Part shown: positions 8,241 through 16,134 of the stretch, one piece after another
Numbering within the stretch: the first letter of the stretch is position 1
Layout of the letters: each line of letters opens with the position of its first letter
Assembly (NCBI RefSeq): GCF_900102545.1
Contig: NZ_FNBN01000015.1
Span: 43,571 to 107,570 of the forward strand
Length of the DNA: 64,000 nt
Source: Chitinophaga filiformis
GTDB taxonomy: Bacteria; Bacteroidota; Bacteroidia; Chitinophagales; Chitinophagaceae
Direction: 5' to 3'
Made by a program: the position numbers and the translations under genes
Notes under the pieces: generated by a model
What the model saw: the letters and a program-made list of their open reading frames with translations, nothing else
Told to the model about the DNA's origin: nothing
The model's database searches: none

Positions 8241-8815
8241 GACCCCTTTAGGGGTCTTAGTGTTTGTAGCGCGGGGTGATAACCCCGGGTAACAAAAACG
8301 GGGCGTCAACCCCTGCGTAACGAAACGGGTTTTCAATCCCGGGTTGACAATACGGGCGTCAACCCCCTGGATAACGAAACGGGTTTTCAACCCCGGGTAA
8401 CAAAAACGGGGCGTCAACCCCTGCGTAACGAAACGGGTTTTCAATCCCGGGTTGACAATACGGGCGTCAACCCCTGGATAACAAAACGGGGTTTTCAACC
8501 CCGGGCAACAAAAACGGGGCGTCAACCCCCTGGATAACAAAACGGGGTTTTCAACCCCGGGTAACAAAAACGGGGCGTCAACCCCTGGATAACAAAACGG
8601 GGTTTTCAACCCCGGGGCAACAAAAACGGGGTGTCAACCCCTGCGTAACGAAACGGGTTTTCAACCCCGGGGCAACAAAAACGGGGCGTCAATCCCTGGA
8701 TAACGAAACGGGTTTTCAACCCCGTGTCAACAAAAACGGGGCGTCAACCCCTCCGTAACGAAACGGGTTTCAATCCCGGGTTGACAATACAGGCGTCAAT
8801 CCGGTAACGCAGAAA
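8241..8815 (+). repeat. REP-like element expanded into about 19 hairpin half-units
   Basis: It opens with a standard copy of the dispersed element: GACCCC/GGGGTC hairpin at 8241-8256, GTAG at 8266-8269, GCGGGG-TGATAA-CCCCGG hairpin at 8270-8288. About 19 half-units of 24-28 bp follow, each with the scheme ACGGGG-nnn-TCAACCCC-GTAAC. Two types alternate: one with loop GCGTCAA, one with loop TTTTCAA. Every half-unit can fold as a small G4/C4 hairpin. The array fills the gap between the convergent PUR-like gene and pgi. A minus-strand reading frame runs through part of it only because the repeat length permits it. Confidence 0.9.
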
Positions 8816-8828
8816 CGATTTAAAACAA

Positions 8829-8856
8829 CAAAGGACTTCCCTGCGGAAGCCCTTTG
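8829..8856 (-). terminator. Terminator of pgi
   Basis: CAAAGG-a-CTTCC (8829-8840) and GGAAG-c-CCTTTG (8845-8856) with loop CTGC; on the minus strand it is followed by TTGTTGTTTT. It sits 24 bp after the pgi stop. Confidence 0.75.
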
Positions 8857-8879
8857 CCATAAATATCTGTCGATTGAAA

Positions 8880-10532
8880 TTATTTCTTCATCTGTTTCCA
8901 GGCATTGATCAATCCATTGGTAGATGCATCATGGCTGGTAACTACATCCGCGCTTTCCAGTTCAGGCAGGATCTTGTTAGCGAGTTGTTTACCCAGTTCA
9001 ACACCCCACTGGTCAAAGCTGTAAATATTCCAGATTACACCCTGTACAAAGATCTTGTGTTCGTACAGCGCTACCAGTGAACCCAGTGAGCGGGGAGTGA
9101 TCTCTTTTACGAGGAAGGAGTTCGTAGGTCTGTTACCGGTAAATACTTTATAAGGCAGCAGCGCTTTGATCTCTTCTTCTTTCAGGCCGGATTTCTCCAG
9201 TTCTGCACGTACTTCTGCTTCTGTCTTACCATTCATCAGTGCTTCTGTCTGTGCAAAAAAGTTGGACAGCAGTTTCACATGATGATCGCCGATAGGATTA
9301 TGGCTGATGGCGGGAGCGATGAAGTCGGCCGGTACGATACGAGTACCCTGGTGGATCAGCTGGTAGAATGCGTGCTGGCCGTTGGTGCCAGGCTCGCCCC
9401 ATACGATAGGACCGGTTTCGTAGGTTACCGGTTTACCGGTACGGTCTACATATTTACCGTTGCTCTCCATATTTCCCTGCTGGAAATAGGCGGCGAAGCG
9501 GTGCATATACTGGTCATATGCCAGGATTGCCTCGGTGGAGGTATCAAAGAAGTTACCGTACCACAGGCCTATCAAAGCCATGATAGCAGGAATGTTCTTT
9601 TCCAGCGGAGTAGTGCGGAAGTGGTTGTCCACTGCATGTGCACCTTCCAGTAAGGCTTTGAAATTGTCGTAACCTACAGTCAGCGCGATGCTCAGACCAA
9701 TAGCAGACCATAAGGAATAACGGCCGCCAACCCAGTCCCAGAATTCGAACATATTGGCTGGATCAATACCGAATGCCTTTACCGCCTTTTCGTTAGTAGA
9801 AAGGGCAGCAAAGTGTTTCGCTACAAATGCTTCGTCTTTCGCAGCATCCAGGAACCATTTACGTGCGGTGAGCGCGTTGGTCATTGTTTCCTGGGTGGTG
9901 AAGGTTTTGGAAGCTATGAGGAATAGTGTTTCTTCCGGAGTTACTTTTTTAAGTGTCTCTGCGATGTGAGTACCGTCCACATTGGAAACGAAATAAGGCT
10001 GTATTCCCTCTTTCCAGTAGGGCTTTAATGCCTCGGTCACCATTACCGGGCCCAGGTCAGAACCACCGATACCGATATTCACAATGTAACGTATAGGCTT
10101 GCCGGTATAACCTTTCCATTCGCCGCTATGGATACGCTGGGTAAAGTTTTCCATTTTCTTCAGCACGGCCATTACATCTGGCATTACATCTTTTCCGTCC
10201 AGTACTACAGGATTACCGGAAAAGTTACGCAGGGCGGTGTGCAGTACAGCCCTGTTTTCAGTAGCATTGATCTTTTCAGCACTGAACATGGCTTTGATAC
10301 CTTCTTCCACACCGGTTTCCTTTGCCAGCTGCAGGAGGTAGGAGAGCGTTTCTTCTGTAATGATGTTCTTTGAATAGTCGAACAAAATATCTTCAAAAGA
10401 GAGCGTGAACTTCTTAAATCTGTCAGCATCCGCCGCAAACAACGTGCGCAGGTGCGTTTCCTTCATTTTGGAAGCATGCTGCTGCAATTGTTGCCAGGCT
10501 TTTGTAGCAGTCGGATTAGTCGTTGGGAACAT
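8880..10532 (-). CDS. pgi: Glucose-6-phosphate isomerase
   Basis: 550 residues, the usual length of the E. coli-type enzyme; interconverts glucose-6-phosphate and fructose-6-phosphate in glycolysis and gluconeogenesis (cytosol). Signature segments are NIGIGGSDLGP, SKTFTTQET, EFWDWVGGRYSLWSAIG, GNMESNGK and the C-terminal region with SFDQWGVELGKQLA. The reading frame is open for 80 more codons upstream, but MFPTTNPTATKAWQQL at 10532 is the normal N-terminus, and a TACTTTTG element lies 20 bp before it. It has its own terminator. Confidence 0.97.
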   Translation of the reverse strand: MFPTTNPTATKAWQQLQQHASKMKETHLRTLFAADADRFKKFTLSFEDILFDYSKNIITEETLSYLLQLAKETGVEEGIKAMFSAEKINATENRAVLHTALRNFSGNPVVLDGKDVMPDVMAVLKKMENFTQRIHSGEWKGYTGKPIRYIVNIGIGGSDLGPVMVTEALKPYWKEGIQPYFVSNVDGTHIAETLKKVTPEETLFLIASKTFTTQETMTNALTARKWFLDAAKDEAFVAKHFAALSTNEKAVKAFGIDPANMFEFWDWVGGRYSLWSAIGLSIALTVGYDNFKALLEGAHAVDNHFRTTPLEKNIPAIMALIGLWYGNFFDTSTEAILAYDQYMHRFAAYFQQGNMESNGKYVDRTGKPVTYETGPIVWGEPGTNGQHAFYQLIHQGTRIVPADFIAPAISHNPIGDHHVKLLSNFFAQTEALMNGKTEAEVRAELEKSGLKEEEIKALLPYKVFTGNRPTNSFLVKEITPRSLGSLVALYEHKIFVQGVIWNIYSFDQWGVELGKQLANKILPELESADVVTSHDASTNGLINAWKQMKK

Positions 10533-10552
10533 AAAAACGCATTTTATGGCAT

Positions 10553-10560
10553 CAAAAGTA
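10553..10560 (-). promoter_or_regulatory. Bacteroidota -7 element (TACTTTTG) of pgi
   Basis: CAAAAGTA on the plus strand is TACTTTTG on the minus strand, 20 bp before the chosen pgi ATG. It supports that start over the longer frame. Confidence 0.5.
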
Positions 10561-10689
10561 ATAAATAGTTGGATAGTCTCAGAACCAATCCGCCGGAAAG
10601 GAAGACCAATATTTAAAGATAATTCATTCAGGCAGAGTAAACTATGCTTCCGGTAATATATACAAGGGAATCGGGAATAAAGACATTCG

Positions 10690-11496
10690 TTATGACAATC
10701 TTCTGTTGGTGATGAGGCGCCAGGTACTACTGATAGCAATAATTGCCATTGCACCGATGCAGGCGCCGACAATAGGCATTTCTGCAGAGCCGCCGACAGA
10801 CTGACGTTTTACAATAATGCCCGAAAGCGCCCAAAGTGCCACCAGGCCTACAACAATATTGTGTCTGCGTATAATCAGCAACGTTGCAGCCACAGTGCAT
10901 AACACTATGAGAAAAATAGTCCCCGGAACGCTCATGCCATCCCATCCCAGGTATACCAGGAAGGCCGCAATATTAGCCACTGTTGCAATGCATATCCACC
11001 CGAGATAGAGGCTGAAAGGAATGTGTACAAACAGTTTTTCAGCCCTGGTGACCGGCAGATGCGGCAGTGCAATGTTAAAGTTCAGGTGAATGGCCAGCAG
11101 GCATACCAGCAGGGCAATCATGAGAAGGATGGATAGTGGCAGCAGCTCATAATGCCAGGCAAACAGCCAGCAGGAATTGGCCATACAACTGATCAGCCAC
11201 CAGCCGCGCAGTCGCTCCATAAACAATTCCAGCGCAGGTACACGTCCTTTTGAGAACGCCAGCCATAACTGGAACACAATAAAAGCCAGCAGTGCAAGAT
11301 AGATGAGTCCCCAGATGGCGAAAGTATATCCTGCCGGTACGAAGAGGCTGTCATATCTGTCGGAGATGTCGGCAGTGCTCTTGTTGTTGATCAGATTAAG
11401 GTTGGCCAGTGCGTTGACAATAACTACCACCATGTACCCTATTGTATTGAAAACCGCGCTGTTCTTGTAATAGAGGGTTTTATGGGAGGTTGTCAT
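10690..11496 (-). CDS. TspO/tryptophan-rich sensory-like integral membrane protein
   Basis: 268 residues with about seven hydrophobic helices spread over the whole length. The motif AGYTFAIWGLIYLALL near residue 53, followed by WWLISCMANSCWLFAWHYE and a later ATVANIAAFLVYLGW, resembles the larger Bacteroidota proteins annotated as tryptophan-rich sensory proteins (TspO/MBR relatives). Classical TspO has about 160 residues and five helices, so this is a longer, divergent member. Role unknown: porphyrin or lipid-ligand sensing is known for true TspO only. ATG at 11496 is preferred to a TTG three codons earlier. It is divergent from prfB and ends 157 bp before the start of pgi. Confidence 0.7.
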   Translation of the reverse strand: MTTSHKTLYYKNSAVFNTIGYMVVVIVNALANLNLINNKSTADISDRYDSLFVPAGYTFAIWGLIYLALLAFIVFQLWLAFSKGRVPALELFMERLRGWWLISCMANSCWLFAWHYELLPLSILLMIALLVCLLAIHLNFNIALPHLPVTRAEKLFVHIPFSLYLGWICIATVANIAAFLVYLGWDGMSVPGTIFLIVLCTVAATLLIIRRHNIVVGLVALWALSGIIVKRQSVGGSAEMPIVGACIGAMAIIAISSTWRLITNRRLS

Positions 11497-11569
11497 AGAT
11501 AGCAATAGTTTTTAAATAACTGGGAATTAATATGATAAAAGTCCCGCAAATATTGTTCCCCTTTTTCCG

Positions 11570-11577
11570 TACATTTG
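11570..11577 (+). promoter_or_regulatory. Bacteroidota -7 element (TACATTTG) of prfB
   Basis: An exact TAnnTTTG match ending 6 bp before the prfB ATG at 11584, so the mRNA would have a very short leader or be nearly leaderless. Confidence 0.6.
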
Positions 11578-11583
11578 CGCCCT

Positions 11584-12673
11584 ATGACAGCAGAACAACT
11601 TAAAGCTATGAGGGACCGTCTCCATGTCCTGGGAGGTTTTCTTTAACGTCCAGGACCGCATAGCAAAAATAGAAAATGATAAGCAACTTACGTTAGCCCC
11701 CGGCTTCTGGGACGACAACGCCCGGGCTACGTCAATTCTGAAAGAGATCAAGGTGAACAAATTCTGGGTGGATCTCTATGAGAGCGTGCAAACATCCATA
11801 GAGGACAGCAGTGTACTGCTCGACTTCCAGAAAGAAGGCGAAGCCACTGAGGAAGAAGTGGAGCAGGCATACCAGTCAGCACTGACAGCTCTTGACGAAT
11901 TGGAATTTAAATCAACACTGAACGAGCCCGAAGACGAGATGCCGGCAGTGCTCACTATCAATTCAGGCGCCGGTGGTACCGAAAGCCAGGATTGGGCAGA
12001 GATGCTGTTACGCATGTACCGTATGTACGGCGAAAAGCAGGGTTGGAAAGTATCTGAAATTGATGTACAATACGGGGATGGCGCCGGTATTAAATCAGCC
12101 TCCCTGGAAATGGACGGAAGCTTTGCCTATGGCTTGCTGAAAGCGGAAAGCGGTGTGCACCGGCTGGTGCGTATCTCTCCGTTTGATGCCAACGCCCGCA
12201 GACATACTTCCTTCGCTTCCATCTTTGTATATCCGCTGGTGGATGATACCATTGAAATTGCAGTGAACCCTGCCGACCTGGAATGGGAATTCTACCGTTC
12301 CGGAGGTAAAGGAGGGCAGAACGTAAACAAGGTAGAAACCGCAGTGCGTTTGAAACACATTCCTTCAGGCATCATCATCGAATGTCAGCAGGCACGTACG
12401 CAGGGCGAGAACCGTGAAAAGGCGCTCACCATGCTGAAATCCCGCTTATATGAAGAAGAGCTGCGTAAGAGGGAAGAACTGAAAAACGCCGCCAACGCCA
12501 ACAAGCGCAAAATTGAATGGGGATCGCAGATCCGTTCCTACGTATTCCATCCTTACAAAATGATCAAAGATCACCGTACGGATTATGAAGTAGGTAACGT
12601 TCAACCTGTTATGGACGGCGAACTGGAGGGCTTCATCAAGGCTTACCTGATGATGTCCAAAGGAGAAGAATAA
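11584..12673 (+). CDS. prfB: Peptide chain release factor 2, with programmed +1 frameshift
   Basis: RF2 ends translation at UGA and UAA. The zero frame starts with ATG at 11584, encodes 20 residues (ending HVLGGFL) and meets TAA at 11644-11646. A +1 slip on CTT (11641-11643) to TTT continues as NVQDRIAK in the frame that runs to 12673, giving about 362 residues, close to the E. coli length of 365. The main part carries the RF2-specific anticodon tripeptide SPF (VRISPFDANARRHTSF) and the catalytic GGQ (SGGKGGQNVNK). GGGAGG at 11631-11636 provides the stimulatory Shine-Dalgarno-like element. The in-frame stop is UAA, not the usual UGA. An ATG at 11624 exists in the second frame, but starting there would lose the conserved N-terminal helix. 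Confidence 0.93.
11631..11647 (+). promoter_or_regulatory. prfB frameshift site
   Basis: GGGAGGT, TTT, CTT, TAA, C: a Shine-Dalgarno-like hexamer 3-4 nt before a slippery CTT followed by a stop and C. This matches the layout of the canonical AGGGGG-TAT-CTT-TGA-C site. The substitution of TAA for TGA is the only major departure. Confidence 0.85.
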
Positions 12674-12675
12674 CG

Positions 12676-12683
12676 TAACTTTG
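12676..12683 (+). promoter_or_regulatory. -7 element (TAACTTTG) directly after prfB
   Basis: An exact TAnnTTTG match 3 bp after the prfB stop. A transcript from here would begin at about 12689, at the foot of the hairpin at 12686-12742, and would give pruA a leader of about 250 nt. Confidence 0.45.
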
Positions 12684-12685
12684 CA

Positions 12686-12742
12686 AATATGCCCTGTGCT
12701 GATAATTTGAGAATGCTCAACTTATCAGCACTTTTGCATATT
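12686..12742 (+). terminator. Long stacked hairpin between prfB and pruA
   Basis: Three stacked helices: AATATGC/GCATATT (12686-12692 with 12736-12742), GTGCTGATAA/TTATCAGCAC (12696-12705 with 12722-12731) and TTGAG/CTCAA (12707-12711 with 12716-12720) around loop AATG. The only T-run lies inside (12732-12735). It may terminate prfB, or form the 5' structure of the pruA leader. Confidence 0.6.
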
Positions 12743-12759
12743 AGGCAAGACTGCCACGG

Positions 12760-12810
12760 ATGGGAATGATGGTGCTTCGCATGTTAATCCGGACCAGGAT
12801 GGAATGCTGA
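12760..12810 (+). CDS. Possible 16-residue leader peptide of pruA
   Basis: ATG at 12760 to TGA at 12808-12810 encodes MGMMVLRMLIRTRMEC; inner starts at 12766 and 12769 would give 14 or 13 residues. The peptide is rich in Met and Arg (codons CGC, CGG, AGG) and ends in Cys. It follows the long hairpin and precedes a second hairpin GGCCG-ACAA-CGGCC at 12848-12861. Ribosome stalling on Arg, Met or Cys codons could couple pruA expression to amino-acid supply, but this is hypothesis. No homologue comparison was possible, and a chance frame of this size is common. Confidence 0.3.
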   Translation: MGMMVLRMLIRTRMEC

Positions 12811-12940
12811 CTCAGACCAGACCGGGAGAAAGATGATGCCTGCTTATGGCCGACAACGGCCCTGCTTAATGAGAGAAATCTAAACTCAACCTGCAAACAA
12901 TTGGAAGAAACAACAAGATCGAACATAAAAACTTCTGAGA

Positions 12941-14575
12941 ATGCATAATGCTTATTTCCACTTTGCTGCACCTGCCAATGAACCAGTGTACAGCTATGCT
13001 CCGGGTTCCCCCGAAAGGGAAGCGTTGAAAAAACAACTGGCCGCTTTTAAAGCCCAGGAATTTGATATCCCCATGTACATTGGAGATAAGGAGGTGCGTA
13101 CCGGCAAGACGATTGACCTTCGTCCTCCTCATGAAATAAAACATAAGCTGGGCCATTTCCATGAAGGTGATGCCAGCCACGTAAAAGACGCTATTGCTGC
13201 AGCACTGGCTGCCCGCGCTAAATGGGCAGACACGCCATGGGAACAACGCGCTGCCGTATTCCTGAAAGCTGCAGACTTACTCGCTACCAAATACCGCTAT
13301 CAGATCAATGCGGCTACTATGCTGGGGCAGAGTAAAAATGCTTTCCAGGCAGAAATAGATAGCGCCTGTGAACTGATCGACTTCCTCCGCTTTAACGTAC
13401 ACTATCTCGCAGATATATATAACCAGCAACCAGTTAGTTCACCAGGTGTGCACAATCGCCTGGAATACCGTCCGCTGGAAGGTTTCGTGGTAGCTATCAC
13501 GCCGTTCAACTTTACCGCTATCGCAGGTAACCTGCCTACATCTGCCGCTATGTGCGGTAACGTAGTAGTATGGAAACCTGCCTATACCCAGGTACTGGCT
13601 GCACACGTGATCATGAAAGTATTACAGGAAGCCGGCCTGCCAGCAGGTGTGATCAACCTGGTATATGCCGACGGTCCGGTACTGGGTGATATCTGCTTCA
13701 GTCATCCTGATTTCGCAGGTATCCACTTCACAGGTTCTACCAGCGTATTCCAGCAGATGTGGAAGACGATCGGTACCAATATCAGCAAATACAAAACATA
13801 CCCTCGTATAGTAGGAGAGACCGGTGGTAAAGACTTCGTACTGGCACACAAATCTGCTGACGTAGATACAGTGGCCATTGCGCTGGCCCGTGGTGCTTTC
13901 GAATACCAGGGACAGAAATGCTCCGCCGCTTCCCGCGCTTACCTGCCATCCAATATCGCAGAAGCCGTGAAAGCGAAACTGGTAGCTGAACTGAAGACCA
14001 TGAAAATGGGTACTACAGAAGATTTCACCAACTTTATCAACGCCGTGATCGATGAACGCTCTTTCGATAAGATCGCTAAATATCTCGACAACGCAAAGAA
14101 TGATCCTAACGCTAAGATCATCGCTGGTGGTAACTATAATAAAACAGAAGGTTACTTTGTTGAGCCGACTGTTATCGAGGTGAAAGATCCGAAATATGTA
14201 ACCATGTGCGAAGAGATCTTTGGCCCTGTGCTGACTATCTACGTATATGAAGCAGATGAATTCAACGAGATCATGGATATCGTTGATACTACCTCCCCAT
14301 ATGCACTGACAGGCTCTATCATCGCGCAGGACCGTTATGCGATCGATCTGGCAACGAAGAGACTCGTAAATAGTGCAGGTAACTTCTATATCAATGACAA
14401 GCCTACCGGTGCAGTAGTGGGTCAGCAGCCTTTCGGTGGCGCCCGTGCTTCCGGTACCAATGATAAGGCAGGTTCCGCGCTGAATCTGTACCGTTGGTTG
14501 AGTGCAAGAACGATTAAGGAGACGCTGGTACCACCAACTGATTACAGGTATCCATTCCTGAAGGAAGATAAATAG
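12941..14575 (+). CDS. pruA: L-glutamate gamma-semialdehyde (P5C) dehydrogenase
   Basis: 544 residues; NAD-dependent aldehyde dehydrogenase that oxidises glutamate-5-semialdehyde to glutamate, the last step of proline and of arginine/ornithine breakdown (cytosol). It is the stand-alone eukaryote-like P5CDH form, not the PutA fusion. Evidence: N-terminal NEPVYSYAPGSPER, central ITPFNFTAIAGNLP and NVVVWKPA, the ETGGKDFV glutamate near 293, the catalytic Cys in YQGQKCSAASRAY near 327, and EEIFGPVLTIYVY. The 267-bp leader is unusually structured. A perfect bidirectional terminator follows. Confidence 0.95.
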   Translation: MHNAYFHFAAPANEPVYSYAPGSPEREALKKQLAAFKAQEFDIPMYIGDKEVRTGKTIDLRPPHEIKHKLGHFHEGDASHVKDAIAAALAARAKWADTPWEQRAAVFLKAADLLATKYRYQINAATMLGQSKNAFQAEIDSACELIDFLRFNVHYLADIYNQQPVSSPGVHNRLEYRPLEGFVVAITPFNFTAIAGNLPTSAAMCGNVVVWKPAYTQVLAAHVIMKVLQEAGLPAGVINLVYADGPVLGDICFSHPDFAGIHFTGSTSVFQQMWKTIGTNISKYKTYPRIVGETGGKDFVLAHKSADVDTVAIALARGAFEYQGQKCSAASRAYLPSNIAEAVKAKLVAELKTMKMGTTEDFTNFINAVIDERSFDKIAKYLDNAKNDPNAKIIAGGNYNKTEGYFVEPTVIEVKDPKYVTMCEEIFGPVLTIYVYEADEFNEIMDIVDTTSPYALTGSIIAQDRYAIDLATKRLVNSAGNFYINDKPTGAVVGQQPFGGARASGTNDKAGSALNLYRWLSARTIKETLVPPTDYRYPFLKEDK

Positions 14576-14594
14576 GACGTATATACGCGAAATA

Positions 14595-14627
14595 AAAACG
14601 GGGAGATCGAAATGATCTCCCCGTTTT
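14595..14627 (+). terminator. Terminator of pruA
   Basis: Perfect 14-bp stem (14595-14608 with 14614-14627), loop GAAAT, A-run before and T-run after; it could act in both directions. Confidence 0.9.
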
Positions 14628-14659
14628 GTTTATGATTGTATGGTTTGGGATTTTGAATT

Positions 14660-14708
14660 CCAGGGGTTATCACCCCTGGCTACAAACAAGACGACTCCTG
14701 CCGGAGTC
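14660..14708 (-). repeat. REP-like element, reverse orientation
   Basis: Hairpin CCAGGGG-TTATCA-CCCCTGG (14660-14679), then CTACAAAC (GTAG on the other strand), then GACTCC/GGAGTC (14694-14708). It leads straight into the 62-bp tandem repeats. Confidence 0.75.
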
Positions 14709-14880
14709 GATTGCCACAAATGATTCCATATTATCCTTGGACTAAAACCATAATAATTCCTGCCGGAGTCGATTGCCACGAATGATTCCATATTATCCTT
14801 GGACTAAAAACATAATAATTCCTGGCGGAGTCGATTGCCACGAATGATTCCATATTTATCCTCGGACTAAAAAAACAGTG
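14697..14880. repeat. Three tandem 62-bp repeats
   Basis: Copies start at 14697, 14759 and 14821 with a period of 62 bp and few differences. Each carries the outer part of the REP-like element (GGAGTCGATTGCCAC followed by AATGATTCC) plus about 30 bp of unrelated AT-rich sequence. They look like tandem duplication of one REP half and its flank in the gap between convergent pruA and the peroxiredoxin gene. Confidence 0.85.
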
Positions 14881-14913
14881 ACGCCTACGGACTGAGTTAT
14901 AATTGTGTTACAC

Positions 14914-15426
14914 TTAATGCATCTTCTCCAACGCCGTCAGCGCCTCTTTCACATGCCTCGGACCATCCTGGAGGTTATTAAACACATAGGTGATAACACC
15001 CTGTTTATCTACGATATACGTCACCCTGCCAGGTATGATAAATTTCTTAGGCACGCCGAATAACTTACGCACCTTATTCCCCGTATCTGCCAGCAATGTA
15101 AACGGCAGCTTATGATGGTTGGCAAAGCTTTTATGAGACGCCACATCATCTCCGCTGATGCCGATCACCTTTGCACCACGGCTGGTGAAATCTTCGTATG
15201 AATCCCGGAACGCGCAGGCCTCTTTGGTACAGGTGCCTGTTTCATCTTTCGGATAGAAATAGATCACAAGCGGCTGTTTGCCAAGCACACTGTTAATATC
15301 GAAAGTCTGACCATCCTGGTCCTTTAACTGAAAAGAAGGCACTTTATCGCCCGCTTTGAGCTGGGCATCGGCATTACCAAATAGAAACATAAAAGTAAGT
15401 GTGAGTATGGTGGATAGCTTTTTCAT
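14914..15426 (-). CDS. Periplasmic BCP/PrxQ-type peroxiredoxin
   Basis: 170 residues. Signal peptide MKKLSTILTLTFMFLFGNADA, then an AhpC/TSA thioredoxin fold. The active site is TGTCTKEAC: peroxidatic Cys at 66 and resolving Cys at 71, the five-residue spacing of BCP/PrxQ enzymes. The protein is exported, unlike E. coli Bcp, so it would reduce hydroperoxides in the periplasm. The electron donor is not encoded nearby. It is divergent from pyrR. Confidence 0.9.
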   Translation of the reverse strand: MKKLSTILTLTFMFLFGNADAQLKAGDKVPSFQLKDQDGQTFDINSVLGKQPLVIYFYPKDETGTCTKEACAFRDSYEDFTSRGAKVIGISGDDVASHKSFANHHKLPFTLLADTGNKVRKLFGVPKKFIIPGRVTYIVDKQGVITYVFNNLQDGPRHVKEALTALEKMH

Positions 15427-15500
15427 TCGTTTACGTTGTGATAAATGTACGGCGTAAATAGAAAATAGCAGGGAAACTTTTCTTACCCGCTATTAATCAT

Positions 15501-15508
15501 TATTTTTG
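15501..15508 (+). promoter_or_regulatory. Bacteroidota -7 element (TATTTTTG) of pyrR
   Basis: An exact TAnnTTTG match 20 bp upstream of the TTG start of pyrR, which supports that start codon. Confidence 0.55.
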
Positions 15509-15528
15509 GCGCTTTAAATCCACATAAT

Positions 15529-16050
15529 TTGAAGACCATATTGAATGGTACGCAAGTGGCCATAACCGTAGACAGGCTTTGTCACCAGTTGATTGAAAAT
15601 CACCTGGATTTCTCAAAGAGTGTGCTGATAGGCTTACAGCCGAGAGGGATCTACCTGTCCGACCGTATCTATCACACCCTGCAAAAATTACTGCCCGGAG
15701 TACATATCAACTACGGAAAACTGGACATCACCTTCTACAGGGATGACTTCAATACCGAGTTGCATGTACCTAACGAAACAACCATTAATTTCTCCCTGGA
15801 AAATAAGAAAGTGATCCTGGTGGATGACGTATTGTATACAGGCCGTACTACCCGTTCGGCGCTGGCTGCAATGCTGGATTTTGGTCGTCCTTCTGTGGTA
15901 GAATTACTGGTGTTGATAGATCGCCGTTTTACCCGTCACCTGCCCATCCAGGCAGATTATACGGGCCGTACCGTCGATGCTATCAGCTCCGAGAAAGTGA
16001 AGGTACGCTGGGCAGAGCGTGATGGTAAAGACGAGGTCATCCTTGAATAA
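15529..16050 (+). CDS. pyrR: PyrR-type phosphoribosyltransferase
   Basis: 173 residues; PyrR-family protein, in other bacteria a uracil phosphoribosyltransferase and/or UMP-dependent attenuator of pyr genes. The PRPP-binding motif VILVDDVLYTGRTTRSAL is at residues 95-112, and LIGLQPRGIYLSDRI near 33-47 is typical of PyrR. It starts with TTG at 15529 (MKTILNGTQV); there is no ATG alternative. It is followed 84 bp later by pyrB, so regulation of pyrimidine synthesis is likely, although I see no anti-terminator/terminator pair between the two genes. Confidence 0.9.
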   Translation: MKTILNGTQVAITVDRLCHQLIENHLDFSKSVLIGLQPRGIYLSDRIYHTLQKLLPGVHINYGKLDITFYRDDFNTELHVPNETTINFSLENKKVILVDDVLYTGRTTRSALAAMLDFGRPSVVELLVLIDRRFTRHLPIQADYTGRTVDAISSEKVKVRWAERDGKDEVILE

Positions 16051-16094
16051 GCAGTACTGTTGGATGCGCGGATTGTCCGCATCCGGATTTTGAT

Positions 16095-16126
16095 TTTGGG
16101 ATTTGTAGTCAGGTCATTTATATTTG
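16095..16126 (+). promoter_or_regulatory. Bacteroidota promoter of pyrB, TTTG-N20-TATATTTG
   Basis: TTTG at 16095-16098 and TATATTTG at 16119-16126, spaced 20 bp, match the consensus exactly. The start codon at 16135 is only 8 bp further, so the transcript would have almost no leader; PyrR-style attenuation in this leader is therefore unlikely. Confidence 0.7.
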
Positions 16127-16134
16127 CATCTTAA

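Noticed and set aside
8235..8609. A 124-codon minus-strand frame through the hairpin array
   Set aside because: It exists only because the repeat length keeps the frame; the peptide is a low-complexity iteration (PGVDAPFLLPG type) and no start signal is present.
8241..8815. A CRISPR array
   Set aside because: Repeats are palindromic and contiguous, without unique spacers of constant size, and no cas genes are in the window. The same applies to the 39.3-kb array.
10533..10772. An 80-residue N-terminal extension of pgi
   Set aside because: It crosses the pgi promoter element and the 3' end of the TspO-like gene; Pgi normally starts at MFPTTN and the length then fits the family.
11624..12673. 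An ordinary, unshifted start of prfB at ATG 11624
   Set aside because: It would drop the conserved N-terminal helix, whereas ATG 11584 plus a +1 shift at CTT-TAA-C gives normal RF2 length and has a promoter element 6 bp before it.
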